Positions 14,401 to 22,561 of a stretch of 64,000 nucleotides of DNA are shown piece by piece. Source of the stretch: Archivesica marissinica (taxonomy: Eukaryota; Mollusca; Bivalvia; Venerida; Vesicomyidae); assembly GCA_014843695.1 (NCBI GenBank), contig CM026401.1:45865683-45929682 (forward strand). The letters run 5' to 3'. Below the pieces are notes generated by a model. It was given only the letters and a program-made list of their open reading frames with translations. It was not told the DNA's origin and made no database searches. Position numbers and translations under genes: made by a program. Within the stretch, counting starts at the first letter, position 1. The number at the start of each line of letters is the position of its first letter.

Positions 14401-17400
14401 GGGTCTCAGATGTAACTACCATAAAGGTAGGCTGTATAATTGACAGGGTCCCAGATGTAACTACCATAACGGTAGGCTGTATAATTGACAGGGTCCCAGA
14501 TGTAACTACCATAAAGGTAGGCTGTATAATTGACACAGTCTCAGATGTAACTACCATAATGGTAGGCTGTATAATTGACAGGGTTCCAGATGTAACTACC
14601 ATAAAGGTAGGCTGTATAATTGACAGGGTTCCAGATGTAACTACCATAAAGGTAGGCTGTATAATTGACAGGGTCTCAGATGTAACTACTATAAAGGTAG
14701 GCTGTATAATTGACAGGGTCTCAGATGTAACTACCATAAAGGTAGGCTGTGTAACTGACAGAGTCTCAGATCATGAGATGTAACTACCATAAAGTTAGGC
14801 TGTATAATTGACATGGTCTCAGATGTAACTACCATAAAGGTAGGCTGTGTAACTGACAGGGTATCAGATCATGAGCTGTAACTACCATAAAGTTAGGCTG
14901 TATAATTGACATGGTCTCCGATGTAACTACCATAAAGGTAGGCTGTATAATTGACATGGTCTCCGATGTAACTACCATAAAGGTAGGCTGTATAATTGAC
15001 AGGGTCTCAGATGTAACTACCATAAAGGTAGGCTGTATAATTGACAGGGTCTCAGATGTAACTACCATAACGGTAGGCTGTATAATTGACAGGGTCTCAG
15101 ATGTAACTACCATAAAGGTAGGCTGTATAATTGACATGGTCTCAGATGTAACTACCATACAGGTAGGCTGTATAATTGACAGGGTCTCCGATGTAACTAC
15201 CATAAAGTTAGGCTGTATAATTTACAGGGTCTCAGATGTAACTACCATAAAGTTAGGCTGTATAATTGACATGATCTCCGATGTAACTACCATAAAGTTA
15301 GGCTGTATAATTGACAGGGTCTCAGATGTAACTACCATAAAGTTAGGCTGTATAATTGACAGGGTCTCAGATGTAACTACCATACAGTTAGGCTGTATAA
15401 TTGACATGGTCTCCAATGTAACTACCATAAAGTTAGGCTGTATAATTGACAGGGTCTCAGATGTAACTACCATAAAGTTAGGCTGTATAATTGACATGGT
15501 CTCCAATGTAACTACCATAAAGTTAGGCTGTATAATTGACAGGGTCTCAGATGTAACTACCATAAAGTTAGGCTGTATAATTGACAGGGTCTCAGATGTA
15601 ACTACCATAAAGGTAGGCTGTTAGTGGTAAGATTCTTCAAGTACAGAAATAACTACTCATAAATAAAGACTAGATGATGGAATATATTCTCTAAAGAAAC
15701 AGTCAGAAGACATGTGCATTGACAACATTTCAACATACAGATGGTAGGTACCACACATGCAAACCAGTGACAAATAAAATGTGTTATTCTTCTGCTTTCA
15801 ACCAATGGAATAGCACATTGTAGTTCAATGATAAATTTATATCTTTCATTGGAAGGTATAGAATAAAAGGCATTATTGGAACATTTAATATTGTAGGAGG
15901 AACTGATTGGAGTGAAGGCATTATTGGAACATTTAATATTGTAGGAGGAACTGATTGGAGTGAAGGCATTATTGGAACATTTAATATTGTAGGAGGAACT
16001 GATTGGAGTGAAGGCATTATTGGAACATTTAATATTGTAGGAGGAACTGATTGGAGTCAAGGCATTATTGGAACATTTACTATTGTAGGAGGAACTGATT
16101 GGAGTGAAGGCATTATTGGAACATTTAATATTGTAGGAGGAACTGATTGGAGTGAAGGCATTATTGGAACATTTAATATTGTAGGAGGAACTGATTGGAG
16201 TGAAGGCATTATTGGAACATTTAATATTGTAGGAGGAACTGATTGGAGTGAAGGCATTATTGGAACATTTAATATTGTAGGAGGAACTGATTGGAGTGAA
16301 GGCATTATTGGAACATTTAATATTGTAGGAGGAACTGATTGGAGTGAAGGCATTATTGAAACATTTAATATTGTTATTGTAGGAGGAACTGATTGGAGTC
16401 AAGGCATTATTGGAACATTTACTATTGTAGGAGGAACTGATTGGAGTGGGGGCATTATTGGAACATTTAATATTGTAGGAGGAACTGATTGGAGTTAAGG
16501 CATTATTGGAACATTTAATATTGTAGGAGGAACTGATTGGAGTGGGGGCATTATTGGAACATTTAATATTGTAGGAGGAACTGATTGGAGTGGGGGAATT
16601 ATTGGAACATTTAATATTGTTATTGTAGGAGGAACTGATTGGAGTGGGGGCATTATTGGAACATTTAATATTGTTATTGTAGGAGAACTGATTGGAGTGA
16701 AGGCATTATTGGAACATTTAATATTGTTATTGTAGGAGGAACTGATTGGAGTGAAGGCATTATTGGAACATTTACTATTGTAGGAGGAACTGATTGGAGT
16801 GGGGGCATTATTGGAACATTTAATATTGTAGGAGGAACTGATTGGAGTGGGGGCATTATTGGAACATTTAATATTGTTATTGTAGGAGGAACTGATTGGA
16901 GTGGGGGCATTATTGGAACATTTAATATTGTAGGAGGAACTGATTGGAGTGGGGGCATTATTGGAACATTTAATATTGTTATTGTAGGAGGAACTGATTC
17001 GAGTGAAGGCATTATTAGACCAGAGTGAGAGACATCTTAGAGATGAGGAAGATAGACACAGCGTGGCTGGCAGAGAGATTGTGAAACTCACTGAACTGAA
17101 GAATGCTTTACAACAGCAGTCTGACAGCGGTGGGAGTGGCGTATATACAGATAAACAAGTGAGTTATCAAAATATTCAAACTTAATTGTACCAAATGCTG
17201 TAAAATAAATGCTGGTGTGGTTGGTGTGTTGGTGTTGTTGGTGTGTCGGTGTGGTTGGTGTGTTGGTGTGTCGGTGTGGTTGGTGTGTTGGTGTGTTGGT
17301 GTTGTTGGTGTGTCGGTGTGGTTGGTGTGTCGGTGTGGTTGGTGTGTCGGTGTGTCAGTGTGGTTGGTGTGTCGGTGTGGTTGGTGTGTTGGTGTGGTTG

Positions 17401-18804
17401 GTGTGTTGGTGTGTCGGTGTGTCGGTGTGTCGGTGTGGTTGGTGTGTTGGTGTGGTTGGTGTGTTGGTGTGTCGGTGTGGTTGGTGTTATTTGATTTGTT
17501 GGAAGCAGTGCAGTGCAATAATAAGAGGATATCAGTTTGTTTCAGTGAATTATCGAATTATATTTCACCGAATGAACATTGAAAGCATAATGATCACGAG
17601 CAGCCACGAGCTGGAATAATAGTTTGCTATGTTCATGAGTAAAATAATATTCGATCATTACTTAAACAAACAAATTTTCTTTTTATTTTATGTTGAAAAG
17701 TGTTTTTATGATAGAAAACGATGTAACCGTGAATTAAAAGGTGCTAGAACTTCGCGTTTAGACTATCATATATTACGTCATAAGAGACGTCATACAGTTC
17801 AAGTCAGAAAACATTCGCGTTGACAACATGCAGCGGCCAGGTGGCACATGTGGAAATCAGTGAGAAATAAAATGTATTATTCCACTGCTTTCAACCTGTG
17901 TAATAACACATCTTATGTCACTGATAGATTTCTATATTTCATCGGACAGTATAAAATAACATGTTATACTCACTGCCTTATGGTTCCCAGTCACAGCGGG
18001 TTGACATGTCATCTAAGCACAATGTTCCTGTGTCATAAAGAACACTTCTAGACTAAAATATGGATAAAGTATATTTATATTGTATTCAGCTGAAGTCACT
18101 GGAGAAGCGATTGAAAGTAACGGAAGAAAGATTACATCAGGAGCGTGCTGATAGAGCTAACAACTTATCAGCTGTGGAGGATAAACTACTCACCGACAAT
18201 GCAAAGCTCCAGGTAAGATTGCATCAGGAGCGTGCTGATAGAGCTAACAACTTATCAGCTGTGGAGGATAAACTACTCACCGACAATGCAAAGCTCCAGG
18301 TAAGATTACATCAGGAGCGTGCTGATAGAGCTAACAACCTATCAGCTGTGGAGGATAAACTACTCACCGACAATGCAAAACTCCAGGTAAGATTACATCA
18401 AGAGCAATGTTATCAAGTAGAATATGTATAGAGCAGTTGTTTGAACAGAGAGAGAAGCTGTGTTATCAGGTAGAATATATATAAAGCAGTTGTTTGAACC
18501 ACCAAGCTTCCTCCTAGTGTCATAAATATACCAGTACGTTCTCTTTATATTGAATATTCAGCTGTAACCATGGTTTTACACATTTTATGGTAATTGACAG
18601 GCTTCAGAGAAGGAACTTAGCCGACAACTCCACCGCGAGAAAGAGAAAAGTCGTAACTTTGAACAGCGTGTCAAACAGTTACGAGAAGAAAATGAAAAGT
18701 TGAGATTAGCGATGCCATTTGATGATGCGACTCTTCTATCGGGAAAGGGCAAATATGACATACCATACAGTAGTCATAGTAACCAACGAGCTGAAACTAT
18801 GAAG
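5380..18804 (+). CDS. coiled-coil protein, six exons of a longer gene (5' and 3' ends not seen)
   Basis: I do not recognise the family. Six phase-compatible exons give about 265 residues of nearly continuous heptad-type sequence rich in E, K, L, Q and R, for example ISDLETQLSEAHDDLNALQD, ISSLEKRLESSHRATDMARH and REKEKSRNFEQRVKQLREEN. A Gly/Ser break (SDSGGSG) ends exon 4. After LRLAMPFDDATLLSGKGKYD the predicted coil stops and a non-coil segment begins. This suggests a structural, centrosomal, golgin-like or adaptor rod, but nothing specific can be claimed. No start or stop codon is seen. Upstream exons lie left of position 1 or were missed, and the 3' end probably falls in or next to the N gap. 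Introns consist mostly of tandem arrays, several derived from the gene's own splice junctions, so splicing may be variable. Confidence 0.75.
5516..5560 (+). CDS. possible duplicated 45-nt micro-exon (TENKLMKDKYNQAQ)
   Basis: An 84 bp tandem duplication copies the exon tail. The copy is preceded by TTGTTTATCAG, a fair acceptor made at the junction, and followed by the same GTTGGC donor. Entry and exit are both phase 1 and 45 nt keeps the frame, so the transcript could include it, skip it, or read straight through from 5477. Confidence 0.4.
5607..5738. mobile_element. foldback (hairpin) MITE, 'aatagcaaacaacatag' family
   Basis: Inverted copies of 'tttgctattcggatag', 'cctgatcagacgcaaca' and 'gctgatctggatctat' fold on each other. 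Further copies lie at 62944-63052 and 63668-63770. It is intronic. Confidence 0.6.
5812..5999 (+). CDS. coiled-coil gene exon 2
   Basis: Acceptor TTGTTTCAG, donor TTGGAG|GTAAAT. Enters phase 1, leaves phase 0, 188 nt. Encodes ARISDLETQLSEAHDDLNAL, QDNLNQEVSDLSARTRQ, INRDRDGLETKILKLSKENE and LFKLE, with clear heptads. Confidence 0.85.
6188..6510. repeat. dispersed repeat family R7 with internal 37 bp array (4 copies)
   Basis: Shares 'gggcgacatgggcgaaatag', 'gatacactggcccattataa' and 'aatggtcatactgtgcattt' with 18872-19165 and 44043-44467. Here the segment 'atagtggccctacttctccc' + 'taaaatttgttttacaa' is repeated from 6219 to 6363. Confidence 0.75.
6643..6812 (+). mobile_element. SINE family A, 3' truncated
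   Basis: Head 'ggatctgtagtccagtggta' and B box 'ggttcgatccc' are present, with part of the D/anticodon region deleted. The body stops after the 'gagaagactctggaatgac' segment. Confidence 0.8.
6980..8744. repeat. minisatellite, 24/25 bp (TGACC-CAGTGTGAATGATAACAAAC), about 72 copies
   Basis: Units alternate 24 and 25 bp (one or two C after tga) with 15 bp short units lacking the cagtgtg part. The 24 bp runs create long false ORFs on both strands. It lies in the intron before coiled-coil exon 3. Confidence 0.96.
8811..10422. repeat. minisatellite, 26 bp unit, 62 copies
   Basis: The unit is gtacgtcatgcagtaac plus agtacaccg. 1,612 bp is 62 exact periods. Variation is almost limited to CpG-like positions (cgt/tgt, ccg/cca/cct) and agt/aga, with constant length. 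Confidence 0.97.
10621..10737 (+). CDS. coiled-coil gene exon 3
   Basis: Acceptor GTTTTCGCAG, donor CTTAAG|GTAGGC. 39 codons, phase 0. Encodes ISSLEKRLESSHRATDMARH then NSEKSRTLEAYTSEITSLK. Its last 21 nt and the donor are homologous to every unit of the 45 bp array that follows without a break, and the frame stays open into that array. Confidence 0.85.
10738..15621. repeat. 45 bp minisatellite built on a splice donor, about 108 copies
   Basis: The unit begins GTAGGCTGTATAATTGACA and ends TCAGATGTAACTACCATAAAG. It starts exactly at the donor of coiled-coil exon 3, and each unit end resembles that exon's end (peptide SDVTTIK versus SEITSLK). The + frame from the exon stays open until a one-base loss near 13842. 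Units near the exon read 'gtgtaactgacatgg', later ones 'gtataattgacaggg'. Confidence 0.97.
15690..15868. repeat. dispersed repeat family H, copy 1
   Basis: Similar throughout to 17782-17965: shared 'ttgacaacat', 'aataaaatgt', 'ctgctttcaacc' and 'aatagcacat/aataacacat' segments in the same order. It separates the 45 bp donor array from the 48 bp acceptor array. Confidence 0.65.
15869..17012. repeat. 48 bp minisatellite built on a splice acceptor, about 23 copies
   Basis: The unit is GGCATTATTGGAACATTT then AATATTGTAGGAGGAACTG and ATTGGAGTGAA. A 54 bp variant carries an extra 'ttgtta'. The last unit runs into exon 4 (GAGTGAAG|GCATTATTAG), so each unit carries an acceptor-like GAAG|GCATTATT. 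Confidence 0.95.
17009..17158 (+). CDS. coiled-coil gene exon 4
   Basis: Acceptor GAGTGAAG with a poor pyrimidine tract, donor AAACAA|GTGAGT. 50 codons, phase 0. Encodes ALLDQSERHLRDEEDRHSVA, GREIVKLTELKNALQQQ and SDSGGSGVYTDKQ. The acceptor and first bases are the last member of the 48 bp array upstream. Confidence 0.8.
17213..17487. repeat. GT-rich short tandem array (TGGTTGGTGTGTCGGTG)
   Basis: 8-17 bp units of tggttggtgtg and tcggtgtg just downstream of the exon 4 donor. It gives Cys/Val/Trp-rich false ORFs. Confidence 0.93.
17488..18089. other. intron sequence containing repeat family H copy 2
   Basis: 17782-17965 is the second copy of family H. No exon is recognised. The rest is AT-rich, ending in the pyrimidine tract and TGTATTCAG of exon 5. 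Confidence 0.5.
18090..18212 (+). CDS. coiled-coil gene exon 5, shortest form (two longer in-frame forms)
   Basis: Acceptor TGTATTCAG, donor CTCCAG|GTAAGA. 41 codons, phase 0. Encodes LKSLEKRLKVTEERLHQERA then DRANNLSAVEDKLLTDNAKL and Q. The last 29 codons are tandemly repeated: using the donor after 18299 or 18386 adds one or two more copies, beginning VRLHQERADRANNL. All three donors read CTCCAG|GTAAGATT and share one frame. Confidence 0.85.
18126..18395. repeat. 87 bp exonic tandem repeat, three copies
   Basis: Period 87 (29 codons), with copies differing by very few bases. Each contains 29 codons of coiled coil followed by a GTAAGATT donor that doubles as the codons V-R-L of the next copy. 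Confidence 0.95.
18601..18804 (+). CDS. coiled-coil gene exon 6 (last one recognised)
   Basis: Acceptor AATTGACAG, donor ATGAAG|GTATGT. 68 codons, phase 0. Encodes ASEKELSRQLHREKEKSRNF, EQRVKQLREENEKLRLA, MPFDDATLLSGKGKYDIPYS and SHSNQRAETMK. The coil ends at about LRLAMP. The good donor shows the gene continues to the right. Confidence 0.85.
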
Positions 18805-18871
18805 GTATGTATCCATATTGTATGCATGTAGTTCTGTGTTGTCACACGTTATCATCAACTATATACCAGGG

Positions 18872-19165
18872 ATCATTTTAAAGGGCGATGTGGGCGAAAT
18901 AGTCGCCCTAGGGACCCTGACTTCGCCCTCTGGGGGCCCCACTTCTCCCTAAAAAAAAAAAAAAAAAAAAATTGTAAATGTATAATTCATACAAAATTTT
19001 GGCCGGTAAGATACACTGGCCCATTATAAAACACACCTTCTATTAAAATGTATTTAATGGTCATATTGTACATTTTAACCATAGTTTGTTAAAATTTATT
19101 AAATAACACCATTTATGGACCTGATCGTGCGCTTTCTCACTTCTCCCAAAAATTCTGACCTATAT
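18872..19165. repeat. dispersed repeat family R7, copy with A-tract
   Basis: Contains 'gggcgatgtgggcgaaatag', a 20-base A run near 18951-18970 and 'gatacactggcccattataa', as in the copies at 6188 and 44043. Confidence 0.7.
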
Positions 19166-19319
19166 AAATGAACCCTGAGTACCAATATCACTATGGAACA
19201 CCATGTAGTTATCTTCTCTGTCACTAGTCCATGTATGTATTTTCACTATGGAACACCATGTAGTATGTATTTTTGGCTTCATATCAATTCATGTTTCGGC
19301 TTTGGACAAGAATTTATCA

Positions 19320-19360
19320 GTATATGAGCCGCCACATGACAAAACCAACATAGTGCTGAT
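19320..19360. mobile_element. short fragment of a dispersed 'gccacatgacaaaaccaaca' repeat
   Basis: Resembles, from memory, a very common bivalve repeat ('gccatgagaaaaccaacatag'). It is too short to classify. Confidence 0.3.
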
Positions 19361-19388
19361 AAAAACACATAGCTCAACAACTCTTAAT

Positions 19389-19723
19389 GATAGAATGACA
19401 AACTTGGACCAAACTGTTGTGAATATTCTGAAATATGATAGAATGACAAACTTGGACCAAACTGTTGTGAATATTCTGAAATATGATAGAATGACAAACT
19501 TGGACCAAACTGTTGTGAATATTCTGAAATATGATAGAATGACAAACTTGGACCAAACTGTTGTGAATATTCTGAAATATGATAGAATGACAAACTTGGA
19601 CCAAACTGTTGTGAATATTCTGAAATATGATAGAATGACAAACTTGGACCAAACTGTTGTGAATATTCTGAAATATGATAGAATGACAAACTTGGACCAA
19701 ACTGTTGTGAATATTCTAAAATA
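19389..19723. repeat. minisatellite, 48 bp, 7 nearly identical copies
   Basis: The unit is gatagaatgacaaacttgg then accaaactgttgtgaat and attctgaaatat. The period is a multiple of three, so open frames on both strands are artefacts. Confidence 0.96.
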
Positions 19724-19971
19724 CCACTAAGTTTTATATGACAATTCCGTCATAAGTTCATGTATATTATCTAGCGGTCTGAAAACAGCTCTTATTTTGA
19801 AGTTTACGGTACACTTTTTTTTTTATTAAGGTAGAAAAGACAAAGTCCCATTCTGTTCTGTTTTCAAACTGTGGAGTTAACATTATGATTTCATTGCTTC
19901 CATCAAAATACATAAAACAACATAACATAAAGCGCTGTATATTTGTGTAGATCTACTAACAAGAAGTTATT

Positions 19972-20294
19972 ATGTTGTGTGTGTACCTGCATGGTCACAT
20001 TGTCTGTATGTTGTGTGTGCACCTGCATGGTCACATTGTCTGTATGTTGTGTGAGCACCTGCATGGTCACATTGTCAGTATGTTGTGTGTACACCTGCAT
20101 GGTCACATTGCCAGTATGTTGTGTGAGCACCTGCATGGTCACATTGTCAGTATGTTGTGTGTGCACCTGCATGGTCACATTGCCAGTATGTTGTGTGAGC
20201 ACCTGCATGGTCACATTGTCTGTATGTTGTGTGAGCACCTGCATGGTCACATTGTCTGTATGTTGTGTGTGCACCTGCATGGTCACATTGTCTG
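19972..20294. repeat. minisatellite, 36 bp, 9 copies, running into the assembly gap
   Basis: The unit is tatgttgtgtgtgcacctg then catggtcacattgtctg. The array is cut by N at 20295, so its true length is unknown. Confidence 0.95.
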
Positions 20295-21294
20295 NNNNNN
20301 NNNNNNNNNNNNNNNNNNNNNNNNNNNNNNNNNNNNNNNNNNNNNNNNNNNNNNNNNNNNNNNNNNNNNNNNNNNNNNNNNNNNNNNNNNNNNNNNNNNN
20401 NNNNNNNNNNNNNNNNNNNNNNNNNNNNNNNNNNNNNNNNNNNNNNNNNNNNNNNNNNNNNNNNNNNNNNNNNNNNNNNNNNNNNNNNNNNNNNNNNNNN
20501 NNNNNNNNNNNNNNNNNNNNNNNNNNNNNNNNNNNNNNNNNNNNNNNNNNNNNNNNNNNNNNNNNNNNNNNNNNNNNNNNNNNNNNNNNNNNNNNNNNNN
20601 NNNNNNNNNNNNNNNNNNNNNNNNNNNNNNNNNNNNNNNNNNNNNNNNNNNNNNNNNNNNNNNNNNNNNNNNNNNNNNNNNNNNNNNNNNNNNNNNNNNN
20701 NNNNNNNNNNNNNNNNNNNNNNNNNNNNNNNNNNNNNNNNNNNNNNNNNNNNNNNNNNNNNNNNNNNNNNNNNNNNNNNNNNNNNNNNNNNNNNNNNNNN
20801 NNNNNNNNNNNNNNNNNNNNNNNNNNNNNNNNNNNNNNNNNNNNNNNNNNNNNNNNNNNNNNNNNNNNNNNNNNNNNNNNNNNNNNNNNNNNNNNNNNNN
20901 NNNNNNNNNNNNNNNNNNNNNNNNNNNNNNNNNNNNNNNNNNNNNNNNNNNNNNNNNNNNNNNNNNNNNNNNNNNNNNNNNNNNNNNNNNNNNNNNNNNN
21001 NNNNNNNNNNNNNNNNNNNNNNNNNNNNNNNNNNNNNNNNNNNNNNNNNNNNNNNNNNNNNNNNNNNNNNNNNNNNNNNNNNNNNNNNNNNNNNNNNNNN
21101 NNNNNNNNNNNNNNNNNNNNNNNNNNNNNNNNNNNNNNNNNNNNNNNNNNNNNNNNNNNNNNNNNNNNNNNNNNNNNNNNNNNNNNNNNNNNNNNNNNNN
21201 NNNNNNNNNNNNNNNNNNNNNNNNNNNNNNNNNNNNNNNNNNNNNNNNNNNNNNNNNNNNNNNNNNNNNNNNNNNNNNNNNNNNNNNNNNNNNN
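20295..21294. other. assembly gap, exactly 1,000 N
   Basis: A round-number N run, so the size is a placeholder. It is flanked by two unrelated arrays. The 3' exons of the coiled-coil gene may be inside. Confidence 0.98.
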
Positions 21295-21598
21295 CATATT
21301 GTAACGAATCCTGTCCTTAGTCGTCATCCTATCATATTGTAACGAATCCTGTCCTTAGTCGTCATCCTATCATATTGTAACGAATCCTGTCCTTAGTCGT
21401 CATCCTTCATATTGTAACGAATCCTGTCCTTAGTCGTCATCCTATCATATTGTAACGAATCCTGTCCTTAGTCGTCATCCTTCATATTGTAACGAATCCT
21501 GTCCTTAGTCGTCATCCTTCATATTGTAACGAATCCTGTCCTTAGTCGTCATCCTTCATATTGTAACGAATCCTGTCCTTAGTCGTCATCTATCATAT
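21295..21598. repeat. minisatellite, 36-38 bp, about 8 copies, emerging from the gap
   Basis: The unit is catattgtaacgaatcctg then tccttagtcgtcatcc, with an optional 'ta'. Unrelated to the array on the left of the gap. Confidence 0.94.
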
Positions 21599-21644
21599 TG
21601 TTAATAATGTAAGCCTGTATTAACCGGTTTATCGCACCAGATCT

Positions 21645-21962
21645 TGTAAAATGTTCTCAATAAGAGGTCAGTTACTGCCCCTGAATACTCCCTAAAAGTA
21701 TGTAGGTCTCGTCTGTTTTTATTGTTGTTTCCTTTGCATCAGATGCTATAATTTTCATCCACTTTATTACGTTACTATATCTCGACAGATAATATCCAAT
21801 GGGTAGATCTACTTATTTGCAAATTTATTTGATTAAAAATCACATTTATCAGAACATAACATCTGGTTAGTGAACAGCAGTAAACACAAAGGATTCCAAC
21901 TGAAAGGACCACTATACATGTCGGGATAAATCAGACTTTATCTGCCAAGGGAGGTAACAGAA
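21645..21962. repeat. dispersed repeat family G
   Basis: The reverse complement matches 49655-50030 in order: 'gggaggtaa', 'ggtcctttcagttagaatcc', 'gtttcctttgca' and 'agggagtattcagggg' segments. Possibly a degenerate non-autonomous transposon. Confidence 0.6.
21824..21829 (-). promoter_or_regulatory. candidate polyadenylation signal for the peptidase gene
   Basis: AATAAA on the - strand about 630 nt downstream of the stop codon, beyond the 34 bp array. It lies at the edge of a dispersed repeat, so it may be coincidental. Confidence 0.2.
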
Positions 21963-22003
21963 AAGCCAGTGAGGTCCCTCACATGAGTGTGTTCCTGTCC
22001 CTG

Positions 22004-22481
22004 GTAGTATAGACCCGGCTTACCACACAGAACACTTGTAGTATAGACCCGGCTTACCACACAGAACACTTGTAGTATAGACCTGGCTTACCACACAGAA
22101 CACTTGTAGTATAGACCTGGCTTACCACACAGAACACTTGTAGTATAGACCCGGCTTACCACACAGAACACTTGTAGTATAGACCCGGCTTACCACACAG
22201 AACACTTGTAGTATAGACCCGGCTTACCACACAGAACACTTGTAGTATAGACCCGGCTTACCACACAGAACACTTGTAGTATAGACCCGGCTTACCACAC
22301 AGAACACTTGTAGTATAGACCCGGCTTACCACACAGAACACTTGTAGTACAGACCCGGCTTACCACACAGAACACTTGTAGTACAGACCTGGCTTTCCAC
22401 ACATAACACTTGTAGTATAGACCTGGCTTACCACACAGAACACTTGTAGTATAGACCTGGCTTACCACACAGAACACTTGT
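22004..22481. repeat. 34 bp minisatellite seeded at the peptidase stop codon, 14 copies
   Basis: Read on the - strand, the unit is AAGTGTTCTGTGTGGTAAG then CCGGGTCTATACTAC. The first 16 nt are codons K-C-S-V-W-stop of the peptidase. 14.06 periods; copies vary at ccgg/cctgg and tat/tac. Confidence 0.95.
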
Positions 22482-22561
22482 GTATTGGGTTCATATTACT
22501 GCCTTTGGGACAGCTGTACGCTTGTGCAAAATCATCCGAGTTGGCGAGTGGTAACCGAGCC
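22462..22561 (-). CDS. M13 peptidase exon 18, C terminus and stop
   Basis: Acceptor TTCTACAG, stop TAA at 22464-22462. Encodes [20 protein letters not shown] then [12 protein letters not shown], the conserved N-S-x-D-F / C-x-x-G-S-x-M-N-P / K-C-x-V-W end. The family usually has R-V-x-G-x-L before N-S-x-D-F; here it reads R-A-R-L-P-L-A. The final codons and stop are embedded in the first unit of a 34 bp array that continues downstream. Confidence 0.94.
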
